From assembly GCA_963788965.1 (NCBI GenBank), contig CAWBIK010000008.1, positions 62,001-126,000 of the forward strand: a stretch of 64,000 bases of DNA, given 5' to 3'. Under the pieces are notes generated by a model. The model worked only from the letters and a program-made list of their open reading frames with translations, had not been told where the DNA came from and did not search any database. Each line of letters starts with the position of its first letter. Position 1 is the first letter of the stretch. Positions 26,187 through 33,145 of the stretch are shown here, one piece after another. Made by a program: the position numbers and the translations under genes. The DNA is from QHXQ01 sp963788965 (GTDB taxonomy: Bacteria; Acidobacteriota; Blastocatellia; Pyrinomonadales; Pyrinomonadaceae).

Positions 26187-27419
26187 ATGACATTACGCGA
26201 ACAAAAAGGCCAACAGATAGCCGACCGCTACCGCATCACGCAACAAGACGGCTTGTATCTCGTCCCGTCGCAATCGGGGCGCGGCAAGTACAAAGTTAAC
26301 CCGTTAGCGCAGACTTGCTCTTGCCCCGACTACGACATTCGCCGCGCCAAGTGCAAACACATCATCGCCGTCGAAATCACGATCCAACGTGAGCAGACCA
26401 CGACCACCACGACGGACGCGCAAGGCAACACCACGACCACCACGACCGAAACGGTCAAGGTCACGCGCAAGACCTATAAGCAAGTGTGGCCCGCCTACAA
26501 CACGGCACAGACCCAAGAGAAGCGCCAGTTTCTATATCTACTGCGGCAGCTTGTTGCTGGCATAGGTGAACCGGCACAGATGAACGGCCGCCCGCGCCTG
26601 CCGCTTGAAGATATGATTTTTGCAATGGCGTTCAAGGTCTATAGCACGATTAGCGGCCGTCGCTTCATGACGGACTTACGCGACGCACAAGCTAAGGGCT
26701 ACATCTCACAACTGCCTTGCTACAACAGCATCTTTAATTATTTTGAGTCTGAGATGTTGACCGATTATCTCAAGATGCTGATTGAAGAGAGCGCCTTGCC
26801 GTTGGCTTCGATTGAAGATGACTTTGCCGTGGACTCGTCGGGCATCTCTACGTCGCGCTTCGTGCAATGGATGCACGCGAAGTATAGCGACCCGCACTTG
26901 ATTGATAAGAAAGATTGGATCAAGGTGCATCTGATGTGCGGCGTCAAAACTAACGTTGTGACGGCCGTTGAGATTAGCGACAAGTACGCGGGCGACAGTC
27001 CGTACTTTAAGCCCTTAGTTGAGAGTACGCGGGAGCGGTTCGTGCTGCGCGAAGTCTCGGCTGATAAGGCTTACTTGTCCGGTAAGAATTTAGAGGTTGT
27101 GGTGAACGCCCAAGCGATGCCTTACATTGCGTTCAAGGCGAACAGTACGGGCAAGCATAGTAGCGCGCTCTACAAGCGCATGTTTCACTTCTACTCGTTT
27201 AACCAAGAGCGGTTCTTAGAGCACTATCATAAACGCTCTAACGTGGAAACGACGTTTATGATGATTAAGGCGAAGTTCGGCGACGCGCTCCGCAGTAAGA
27301 GCAAGACGGCACAGATTAACGAAGCATTATGCAAGGTGCTTTGTCATAACATCTGTTGCCTGATTCAGAGCATGTATGAGTTGCAGCTAAAGCCTAAGTT
27401 TTGGGCAGAGGTTGCATGA
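26187..27419 (+). CDS. SWIM zinc-finger DDE transposase-like protein, copy 1
   Basis: 410 residues from ATG 26187, preceded by AGGAG. The N-terminal SWIM finger is CSCPDYDIRRAKCKH, followed by a Thr-rich linker and a DDE transposase fold with FAVDSSGIS, EVSADKAYLSG and KRSNVETTFMMIKAKFGD as likely catalytic blocks. It is highly similar to the minus-strand copy near 30 kb, but the similarity ends at the coding region. No terminal inverted repeats or target duplications are visible. The stop is one base from the stop of a convergent gene. It is either a degenerate IS or a domesticated transposase. Confidence 0.8.
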   Translation: MTLREQKGQQIADRYRITQQDGLYLVPSQSGRGKYKVNPLAQTCSCPDYDIRRAKCKHIIAVEITIQREQTTTTTTDAQGNTTTTTTETVKVTRKTYKQVWPAYNTAQTQEKRQFLYLLRQLVAGIGEPAQMNGRPRLPLEDMIFAMAFKVYSTISGRRFMTDLRDAQAKGYISQLPCYNSIFNYFESEMLTDYLKMLIEESALPLASIEDDFAVDSSGISTSRFVQWMHAKYSDPHLIDKKDWIKVHLMCGVKTNVVTAVEISDKYAGDSPYFKPLVESTRERFVLREVSADKAYLSGKNLEVVVNAQAMPYIAFKANSTGKHSSALYKRMFHFYSFNQERFLEHYHKRSNVETTFMMIKAKFGDALRSKSKTAQINEALCKVLCHNICCLIQSMYELQLKPKFWAEVA

Positions 27420-27420
27420 G

Positions 27421-27918
27421 CTATAAGCCCGCAACATCTTCAAGCATTTTTTCTGCTACTGCATCTAAGGCGAGGGGGTGGACGACGTTTTCTTCACGGA
27501 GACATACCTGCCCCCTGCTCACCATAAATTGATACTTGCCGAATGATTTGCCGGGGCTGGCATTCGTATTCACATACTTTGCAAGTTCGTATTTGATGGC
27601 CGGCTCTGTGGGGTCGAACTCTAGTGACAATCTCGCCTGCGGTTCGGCCTCTTTCGTGACCACGACCTCAAAATTACTCCGCACATGCACCTTAAGGAAT
27701 TTCTGCGAGTTGTCGCGGTATAGCGGCACGTTCTGCCGGAACTGCTCATTCAATTCAGCGCCCTTTCTTTGTAACGCCGCGCCCAACGCTTCCCATACGC
27801 GAGGCGCACCGCCGGAGAGCAGGGCGGCCTTTTGCATCTCTAATTCTTGTGCCCGCTGCTCTGCCTCGCTCTGACTCTTAAAGTTGTTAAAGACTTTCTT
27901 CGCCCAATCGTCAGACAT
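27421..27918 (-). CDS. Hypothetical protein
   Basis: 165 residues from ATG 27918, which has GGAGACTT upstream. An upstream start at 28008 is possible but lacks a site. The N-terminal third is helical and Gln/Glu-rich (FNNFKSQSEAEQRAQELEMQKAALL) with a later beta-rich part (KFLKVHVRSNFEVVVTKEAEPQARLSLEF). No family recognised. Convergent with SWIM-DDE copy 1, with stops one base apart. Confidence 0.65.
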   Translation of the reverse strand: MSDDWAKKVFNNFKSQSEAEQRAQELEMQKAALLSGGAPRVWEALGAALQRKGAELNEQFRQNVPLYRDNSQKFLKVHVRSNFEVVVTKEAEPQARLSLEFDPTEPAIKYELAKYVNTNASPGKSFGKYQFMVSRGQVCLREENVVHPLALDAVAEKMLEDVAGL

Positions 27919-28106
27919 TGTGAAGTCTCCTTTATTAGATAAACGCTCCCCCGAAGCACGTTCAGGCGCTAAGGATACTCTTAATTTCAAATCAAAAGAT
28001 AGAGGCAAAAATCACCGCTCTTATCTTTTGCCCAAAAACCTCTCTGCCTGCCCAAATAGTGCTTAAGCTTGAGGGGGTTTTTAGGCAAAGCCCACTTTGG
28101 GGGCTT

Positions 28107-28243
28107 TGCCCAACGATGCCATTTTGCCCAACGATTAAATAACTTGCCCAACGATTGCCCCTTGCAAAAAATGAGCAAGCCTAAAAGCTCGATGCAAAAA
28201 TTTTGCAAGAGGAAAGGCCGTCACGCCCCGCAACGTGACGGCC
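28107..28243. repeat. Module 2 tail: TGCCCAACGAT repeats, TTGCAAAA elements and hairpin
   Basis: TGCCCAACGAT occurs at 28107, 28125 and 28145, followed by TTGCAAAA elements and the perfect dyad GGCCGTCACG/CGTGACGGCC (28216-28243), which serves as terminator for the receiver gene. Confidence 0.75.
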
Positions 28244-28263
28244 AGTGCGGCACAGTCTCCGGC

Positions 28264-28629
28264 CTACTTTAGACGTGCCAGCGATTTAATCACGGCGACG
28301 AGGCGCGGCGTGTCCTCCGGCTTCCGCAGGAACACGTCAACGCCCGCCTGCTCAGCTTCCGCCGCACAGTCCACGGCCGAGAACATGATGATCGGCAGTT
28401 CGGCGCGGTGTGGTAGTTGGCGCGCATAGCGGACTAGCTCTAAACCGTCAACGTGCGGCAGATGGTTGTCTGTGATGAGTAAGTCATAACGTGCGCCGCT
28501 GGCTATCTTGGTAAGTGCTGCCGCGCCGTCAGAACACGCCACCACGCGCCACCCTTCCGCCTCTAGCGCGTCTTTGATGGCGTCGGCCACAAGCCTATGG
28601 TCTTCGACGTACAGGATGGTGAGGGGCAT
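28264..28629 (-). CDS. Receiver-only response regulator, module 2
   Basis: 121 residues, CheY-like: acidic pair E9-D10, phospho-acceptor Asp54 in LLITDNHLPHVDG, Ser in IIMFSAVD and Lys in FLRKPED. No output domain. It lies divergently from the short ORF and XRE gene with about 80 bp of shared promoter region. The transcript may be nearly leaderless, because the AT-rich -10-like TATAG lies close to the start. No kinase gene is adjacent. Confidence 0.9.
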   Translation of the reverse strand: MPLTILYVEDHRLVADAIKDALEAEGWRVVACSDGAAALTKIASGARYDLLITDNHLPHVDGLELVRYARQLPHRAELPIIMFSAVDCAAEAEQAGVDVFLRKPEDTPRLVAVIKSLARLK

Positions 28630-28707
28630 CTGTGGTATAGTCCGCGCGCTCTAGTCTTTGAAAACTTGCAACGGTCGGATGCGCTGCTCACCTTCACGAA
28701 CTGTGTG

Positions 28708-28824
28708 ATGAGCATCGCCGTTGAGCATGAAAGGTTCATACTCACGGCGAACGAATGGCGCGGCGGCAGTCTAACCGAAGTTTCGGTTAGCGGCAACCTG
28801 TTTCTATCGGGAGGCAACTTCTGA
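28708..28824 (+). CDS. Conserved short ORF coupled to the XRE gene, module 2
   Basis: 38 residues starting MSIAVEHERFILTA. TGA 28822-28824 overlaps an ATG at 28824-28826. The C-terminal part (GSLTEVSVSGNLFLSGGNF) differs from the other copies but keeps SGxLFL with copy 1. No clear Shine-Dalgarno before this ATG. Confidence 0.5.
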   Translation: MSIAVEHERFILTANEWRGGSLTEVSVSGNLFLSGGNF

Positions 28825-29098
28825 TGGGCCGGGGGCGCGTCTCAAGCCGCAACGTTTGAGTGAAAAGCTTGTCCAGCTTCGGACAACGTTAGGGCTGTCA
28901 CAAAACGAGTTAATCAAAGCACTCGATCTAGACCTCACACAGAATCGCATCTCAGAATACGAAACGGGTAAAGGCGAGCCACCTTTACCCGTGCTGTTGC
29001 GCTACGCGAGACTTGCTGGAATCTGTTTAGAGCGATTGGTAGATGATGAGCTAGACCTACCGGCCAAACTGCCCGCTAAGCCGAAGCATACGCACTAA
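28824..29098 (+). pseudogene. XRE-family regulator, module 2, frameshift in a G-run
   Basis: From ATG 28824 the frame stops after 11 codons. Adding one G to the run at 28831-28835 restores MGRGARLKPQRLSEKL, which aligns with copy 3 (MGRAARLRSERLAEKL). The rest is intact: QNELIKALDLDLTQNRISEYETGKGEPP and the DDELDLPAKLPAKPKH tail. Translation could also start at TTG 28856, giving an 80-residue protein that keeps the whole HTH but lacks a ribosome site. It may be a sequencing error, a real loss or a slippage site. Confidence 0.75.
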
Positions 29099-30318
29099 GC
29101 CACTTCCGCCCAAAACTTAGGCTTAAGCTGCAACTCAAACATGCTCTGGATTAAGCAACAGATGTTGTGACACAGCACCTTGCATAACGCCTCATTGATT
29201 TGCGCCGTCTTGGTCTTGCTCCGCAACGCATCTCCGAACTTCGCCTTAATCATCATAAACGTCGTTTCCACGTTGCTGCGCTTGTGGTAGTGCTGCATAA
29301 ACCGCTCTTGGTTGTAAGAGTAGAAGTGAAACATGCGCTTGTAGAGGGCGCTGCTATGCTGGCCAGTGCTGTTCGCTTTGAACGCGATGTAAGGCATCGC
29401 GTGGTTACCAACGACCACTTCTAAATTCTTACCCGACAAGTAAGCTTTGTCGGCGCTCACTTCCTGCATGGTGAAGCGTTCGGCCGTGGACTCAACCAAC
29501 GGCTTAAAGTACGGGCTGTCGCCCGCGTACTTATCGCTAATCTCTACCGCCGTCACAATGTTAGTTTTCACGCCGCACATCAAATGCACCTTGATCCAAT
29601 CTTTCTTATCAATCAAGTGCGGGTCGCTATACTTCGCGTGCATCCATTGCACGAAACGCGAGGTAGAGATGCCGGAACTATCAACCGCAAAATCATCTTC
29701 GACGGCCGCTAACGGCTGCGCGCTTTCTTCAATCAACATCTTCAAATAGTCGGTCAACATCGGAGAGCCGAAGTAATTGAAAATGCTGTTGTAGCTCGGC
29801 ACTTGCGAGAGATAGCCTTTGCCGTGTGCGTCTCTTAGGTCGGTCATAAAACGACGACCAGAGACGGTGCTATAGACCTTAAAGGCCATCGCAAAAAGCA
29901 TATCTTCAAGGGGCAGGAAGCGTTCGCCGGGGCCGTGCTGCGCCGGACTGCCGACACCTTGACAGAGTTGATGCAAGAGATAGAGAAACAATCGCTTCTC
30001 TTGCGTCTGCGCCTTGTTATAGGCGGGCCACTCTTGCTTATAGGTCTTGCGCTTTATGGTGACCGTCTCGGTCGTGGTGGTCTGGCCGCGCTTGTCGGTC
30101 GTCGTGGTCGTCTTTGTCCGCACTATTATTTCGACGGCGAAGATGTGTTTGCAGGGTTGACGGCGAAAATCAAAATCAGGACAAGAGCAAGTCTTTGCTT
30201 CGGGGTCAACCTTGTACTTACCCTTGCCAGCTTGCGAGGGAACGAGATAAAGATTGCCTTGCTGAGTGATGCGGTAGAGGTCTGCGATCTGGCGGCCTTT
30301 TTGCTCTCTAAGTGTCAT
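29095..30318 (-). CDS. SWIM zinc-finger DDE transposase-like protein, copy 2
   Basis: 407 residues from ATG 30318 (MTLREQKGRQIADLYR). The SWIM finger is CSCPDFDFRRQPCKH and the DDE region is almost the same as copy 1 (FAVDSSGIS, EVSADKAYLSGKN, KRSNVETTFMMIK). Its stop overlaps the stop of the convergent XRE gene of module 2. Flanks share nothing with copy 1 beyond the coding region, so the two are paralogous genes and not recent IS insertions. Confidence 0.8.
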   Translation of the reverse strand: MTLREQKGRQIADLYRITQQGNLYLVPSQAGKGKYKVDPEAKTCSCPDFDFRRQPCKHIFAVEIIVRTKTTTTTDKRGQTTTTETVTIKRKTYKQEWPAYNKAQTQEKRLFLYLLHQLCQGVGSPAQHGPGERFLPLEDMLFAMAFKVYSTVSGRRFMTDLRDAHGKGYLSQVPSYNSIFNYFGSPMLTDYLKMLIEESAQPLAAVEDDFAVDSSGISTSRFVQWMHAKYSDPHLIDKKDWIKVHLMCGVKTNIVTAVEISDKYAGDSPYFKPLVESTAERFTMQEVSADKAYLSGKNLEVVVGNHAMPYIAFKANSTGQHSSALYKRMFHFYSYNQERFMQHYHKRSNVETTFMMIKAKFGDALRSKTKTAQINEALCKVLCHNICCLIQSMFELQLKPKFWAEVA

Positions 30319-30391
30319 TGTGTGCCTTGCCTTTCGTGTGCGATTGGCCCACAATGAAGTTGCTAGACCGGACGTGAGCAATCGCGTTTGG

Positions 30392-30429
30392 TTTTCAAAG
30401 GGCGTTGACACCGCCAAGTGTCAACGCCC
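30392..30429. promoter_or_regulatory. boxA-like motif and hairpin upstream of SWIM-DDE gene 2
   Basis: On the minus strand CCTTTGAAAA (30401-30392) is preceded by a perfect 11-bp dyad, GGGCGTTGACA/TGTCAACGCCC (30400-30429). The same combination of hairpin and CTTTGAAAA is seen upstream of copy 1, though in a different order. Confidence 0.45.
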
Positions 30430-30449
30430 ATAACTTTTGACAGTACGCA

Positions 30450-30527
30450 TTTTAATGCTTGAGCGTTCCACTGTCAAGGGAAAAGTGCTATTAAGTACCT
30501 GGAAAAGATACTTTTAATGCTTGAGCG
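30450..30527. repeat. Two 16-bp direct repeats TTTTAATGCTTGAGCG
   Basis: Identical copies lie at 30450-30465 and 30512-30527. The first is flanked by TTGACAGT and ACTGTCAA. They lie upstream of the small KGG-type gene and may be operators. Confidence 0.6.
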
Positions 30528-30546
30528 ATTGTGCTAGGATGCGGGC

Positions 30547-30708
30547 ATGAAACCAGCACCTAAGATGTCGCCTAAGTATGCGGGCAGGCTCGGCGGCCTT
30601 AAAGGCGGTCATGCTCGCGCAGAGAAGTTATCCCCAGAAGTAAGAAAAGAGATTGCTAAGAAAGCGGCAGAGGCGAGATGGTCAAAAAAAGTTGACCACA
30701 AGATGTAG
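30547..30708 (+). CDS. Small basic protein of the GGLKGGxARxxKLSPE...AARW type
   Basis: 53 residues: MKPAPKMSPKYAGRLGGLKG, then KLSPEVRKEIAKKAAEARW. An AGGA site lies 8 bp before ATG 30547. Short proteins of this pattern are common in bacterial mobile regions and may bind DNA, but the function is not established. Confidence 0.6.
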   Translation: MKPAPKMSPKYAGRLGGLKGGHARAEKLSPEVRKEIAKKAAEARWSKKVDHKM

Positions 30709-30920
30709 TTGCCGTGACCTAGACTTAGGCCGCAATATCTTGCGTCCCCAAAGGTCTTTTTCTTATAAGCGTTACAACTATGATAGTTAGACGCTATATA
30801 TGCAACATTCTGCACGCACGTATATGTAATATTTGACACGCACAAGTGATACGTGTATTTTAGGCCCGCTATTTGACTTTGGGCTGCTCCGCCCATTGGA
30901 TTCTGCCCTGAAAAGCAGAA
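30709..30920. other. AT-rich intergenic stretch
   Basis: No gene seen. It has scattered short palindromic AT tracts and lower GC than the surroundings. Confidence 0.4.
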
Positions 30921-30953
30921 CGCCCGATGCTTCTGGTCAAAAAGCATCGGGCG
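30921..30953. terminator. Strong hairpin
   Basis: CGCCCGATGCTT pairs perfectly with AAGCATCGGGCG. A smaller TTCTGC/GCAGAA dyad (30901-30920) precedes it. It could terminate transcription from the small gene at 30547. Confidence 0.6.
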
Positions 30954-30980
30954 CTATCCTAACCGACGAAAGGAGCAAGC

Positions 30981-31070
30981 ATGCTTATTAGCTGCCTTGT
31001 TCGTCGCCGGAGAGTAAGAGTCACGATTAGAGTGTGGCGCGTGACTCTTACGTTGGATGTGCCTCACTAG
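30981..31070 (+). CDS. Possible 29-residue ORF overlapping a perfect 12-bp dyad
   Basis: ATG 30981 follows AAAGGAG at an ideal distance and runs to TAG 31070 (MLISCLVRRRRVRVTIRVWR...). The dyad GTAAGAGTCACG/CGTGACTCTTAC (31014-31025 and 31040-31051) lies inside it. It could be a leader peptide or a chance ORF over a structured RNA. Confidence 0.3.
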   Translation: MLISCLVRRRRVRVTIRVWRVTLTLDVPH

Positions 31071-31139
31071 GGCTTGTCCCTAATTAAAGCACACCGGCAA
31101 AGCAGGCGTTACCGTCAGTCCATACAGCGTTGACTACGT

Positions 31140-31227
31140 TGACGGTTTCGCGGTTGACCACAACCGAGCCTCTTTGGTCGAGAGGCCGTTACAGCGGGAT
31201 CGGATGCCAGTCCGATTCCGCTTTTTT
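31140..31227 (+). ncRNA. Candidate structured RNA: three hairpins ending in a T-run
   Basis: Three consecutive stem-loops: CGGTTG-ACCA-CAACCG (31151-31166), GCCTCT-TTGGTCG-AGAGGC (31168-31186), and a 12-bp terminator stem (31193-31222, one G-U) followed by TTTTTT. No ORF matches it on the plus strand. It resembles the 3' end of a small RNA or a riboregulator, but no family is recognised and no promoter is certain. Confidence 0.45.
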
Positions 31228-31361
31228 CTTGAGTGTTCTCAAGAAAATCTTTACTCAACAGGCGGCAACTTTCCCGCCGGATATGCCGAGATGTCAAAGG
31301 ATCGCCTAACTACATTCCCTAATCTTGTACACACCCGGTATATATCTTTCATATGAAGGAC

Positions 31362-31387
31362 ATATACTCTGTCTAGACAGAGTATAT
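31362..31387. promoter_or_regulatory. Perfect 26-bp palindrome
   Basis: ATATACTCTGTCTAG followed by its mirror complement forms an exact dyad centred on CTAG. It sits in an AT-rich region together with an imperfect dyad around CATATG (near 31352). It could be a dimeric repressor operator or a resolution or replication site. Confidence 0.55.
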
Positions 31388-31650
31388 AAACCTATGGTTT
31401 ACCTATGTCAACTGCTAAGTGTGAAGTATGAACCTTGCAAGACTCTTATTCGCAACACTTAGCGTGATTCAAAATGAATCTAACCATATGGTGAGCAAGG
31501 ACTTAGTGTAACATTTAATGTTATGCACGGTCTTCCAGCATCGCTGTAAATAATTAAAGTAATGCTTGAAATTTCCTCTAGCTTGGCTGAATAATCAGTC
31601 AGCCAGCTAAAGCCTTTGCGCTATGCCCGCACCTTCAAAGAACCGCCCGT
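31388..31650. other. AT-rich non-coding region
   Basis: No gene seen. Weak dyads such as CTAAGTGT...ACACTTAG (near 31410-31462) and GATTC...GAATC (31468-31482) are present. Confidence 0.4.
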
Positions 31651-31656
31651 CGAGTC

Positions 31657-31869
31657 TGCCCAACGATTCCGAATCCTGCCCAACGATTAGAGCCTAGCAC
31701 AGACCCGTGGGGCAAGTCACACTTTGGGGGCTTTGCCCAACGATGCCCTTTTGCCCAACGATTAGAGAACTTGCCCAACGATTGCCCTTGCAAAAAATGA
31801 GCAAGCAGCCTTGCAAAATTTTTGCAAGCCCAAAAGTAAAGGGCCGTCACGCCCCGCAACGTGACGGCC
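31657..31869. repeat. Module 3 tail: five TGCCCAACGAT repeats, TTGCAAAA dyad and hairpin
   Basis: TGCCCAACGAT occurs at 31657, 31677, 31734, 31752 and 31772. A TTGCAAAATTTTTGCAA dyad and the GGCCGTCACG/CGTGACGGCC terminator (31842-31869) follow. The order is the same as in modules 1 and 2, with two extra repeats. Confidence 0.8.
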
Positions 31870-31890
31870 CACGCGGCACAGTCCCACGGC

Positions 31891-32256
31891 CTACCCAAGA
31901 CGTGCCAGCGATTTGATAACTGGAATAAGGCGCGGCGTGTCTTCCGGCTTGCGTAGGAACACGTCAACGCCCGCTTGCTCCGCTTCGGTTGCACAGTCAA
32001 CAGCCGAGAACATGATGACCGGCAACCTTGCGCGGTGTGCGAGTTGGCGCACGTAGCGGACGAGTTCTAGCCCGTCAACGTGCGGCAGATGATTGTCAGT
32101 AATCAATAGGTCATAACGCGCGCCGCTGGCTATCCGAGTTAAGGCCGCAGCCCCGTCCACACAGGCGACCACACGCCACCCCTCAGCCTCTAAGGCGTCT
32201 TTAATGGTGTCCGCGACAAGTCTATGGTCTTCGACGTACAGGATCGTGAGGGGCAT
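31891..32256 (-). CDS. Receiver-only response regulator, module 3
   Basis: 121 residues and intact: E9-D10, Asp54 in LLITDNHLPHVDG, Ser in VIMFSAVD and Lys in FLRKPED. It is nearly identical in DNA to the broken module 1 copy and about 90% identical in protein to module 2. Divergent from the short ORF and XRE gene. With no output domain and no kinase nearby, it may act by protein contact or as a phosphate sink. Confidence 0.9.
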   Translation of the reverse strand: MPLTILYVEDHRLVADTIKDALEAEGWRVVACVDGAAALTRIASGARYDLLITDNHLPHVDGLELVRYVRQLAHRARLPVIMFSAVDCATEAEQAGVDVFLRKPEDTPRLIPVIKSLARLG

Positions 32257-32340
32257 CTATGCTATATTCCGCCCGGTCTTTCTTTGAAAACTCGGCAACG
32301 GTCGAATGCGCGGCTCAAGTCTCTGCCTCATGGACGAGTA

Positions 32341-32466
32341 ATGAGCGTCGCCGTTGAGCATGAAAGGTTCATACTCACGGCGACAGTTGAGCGCAAAGGT
32401 ATCCTAATCCTATTCTGGATTAGAGGCAAGAGGAATCCGGCCCGCCCGTTAGGAGATAGCTTCTAA
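32341..32466 (+). CDS. Conserved short ORF coupled to the XRE gene, module 3
   Basis: 41 residues starting MSVAVEHERFILTA. Its TAA (32464-32466) overlaps the XRE ATG (32466-32468) by one base. The tail (RKGILILFWIRGKRNPARPLGDSF) differs from the other copies. Confidence 0.55.
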   Translation: MSVAVEHERFILTATVERKGILILFWIRGKRNPARPLGDSF

Positions 32467-32750
32467 TGGGCAGGGCTGCACGTCTGAGGTCTGAGCGTCT
32501 TGCCGAGAAATTGCGGCACATCCGCGAGGCATTGGGCCTGTCACAGAATGAGCTTATCAGGCACTTAGGGCTGGAAGATGTGATTTATCAAAGCAGCATT
32601 TCAGGCTATGAGTCGGGCGAACGTGAGCCGCCGTTGCCGATCCTGTTGAAGTATGCGGAAGCGGCCGGTGTCTGTCTCGACGTGCTGGCTAATGACAAGC
32701 TTAAGCTGCCCGCTAAGCTACCGGCCAAACCGCAGCACGCACGCCGTTAG
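32466..32750 (+). CDS. XRE-family helix-turn-helix regulator, module 3
   Basis: 94 residues and the intact reference for the three copies. The HTH spans LRHIREALGLSQNELIRHLG to QSSISGYESGEREPPLPILL, with the tail LPAKLPAKPQHARR. The preceding GTTAGGAGATAG supplies a ribosome site (AGGAG). The variable DNA-recognition residues (QSSISGYE against QNTISEYE and QNRISEYE) suggest related but not identical operators. Confidence 0.88.
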   Translation: MGRAARLRSERLAEKLRHIREALGLSQNELIRHLGLEDVIYQSSISGYESGEREPPLPILLKYAEAAGVCLDVLANDKLKLPAKLPAKPQHARR

Positions 32751-32807
32751 GTGTAGGGCTTGCATAGATGAAGCAGCAGGTCAATAAGGAAAGGGACAGG
32801 CGCGGAT

Positions 32808-32960
32808 ATGTTTTATATCTTTCTGCTGGTTGGCTTGATGACGTTGGTGGGGCTGGTGGGGTTGGTGCTGATGGTTAGGAAATACTATTGGGGGCCGACG
32901 GGGCGACCACCGCAGTATCGTTATCACGGGGACGAGCCGGGGCGGAAAACAGATGATTAA
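32808..32960 (+). CDS. Small single-span membrane protein
   Basis: 50 residues. The hydrophobic N-terminal half FYIFLLVGLMTLVGLVGLVL is one membrane span, and the rest is polar and Tyr/Arg-rich (MVRKYYWGPTGRPPQYRYHG). A weak AGG-containing site precedes ATG 32808. Its TAA overlaps the stop of the convergent GH95-like remnant. Confidence 0.5.
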   Translation: MFYIFLLVGLMTLVGLVGLVLMVRKYYWGPTGRPPQYRYHGDEPGRKTDD

Positions 32961-33136
32961 GGGGCGGGCGCGAGGCGGTTGTTGAGGCGGCAGGTTTTGT
33001 GGGGTTGTGTGTTGAGTTGGATGGCGTGTGGCCCGTAGCGGAGTTTGACGGGGCCGCCGAGTTTGGAGCGTAGGGTGGTTGTGGTTAGTTGGCCGTCTTG
33101 CCATGTGATGTCAAGCTCGAAGCCGCCGCGGGGCCA
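32957..33136 (-). pseudogene. C-terminal remnant of a GH95-like glycoside hydrolase
   Basis: The minus-strand frame reads WPRGGFELDITWQDGQL, a TTTTLRSKLGGPVKLRYG segment and an ordinary TAA stop. This resembles the C-terminal domain of family 95 alpha-fucosidases (RGGFEVDxxWKDGxL pattern). Only about 60 codons remain. Upstream the frame runs into the 21-bp repeat array. The rest of the gene has been lost. Confidence 0.55.
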
Positions 33137-33145
33137 TGAGTCCGG

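Noticed and set aside
32781..33104. Minus-strand Pro/His/Gln-rich ORF of 107 codons
   Set aside because: Low-complexity composition. It overlaps the better-supported small membrane protein and the GH95-like remnant in another frame.
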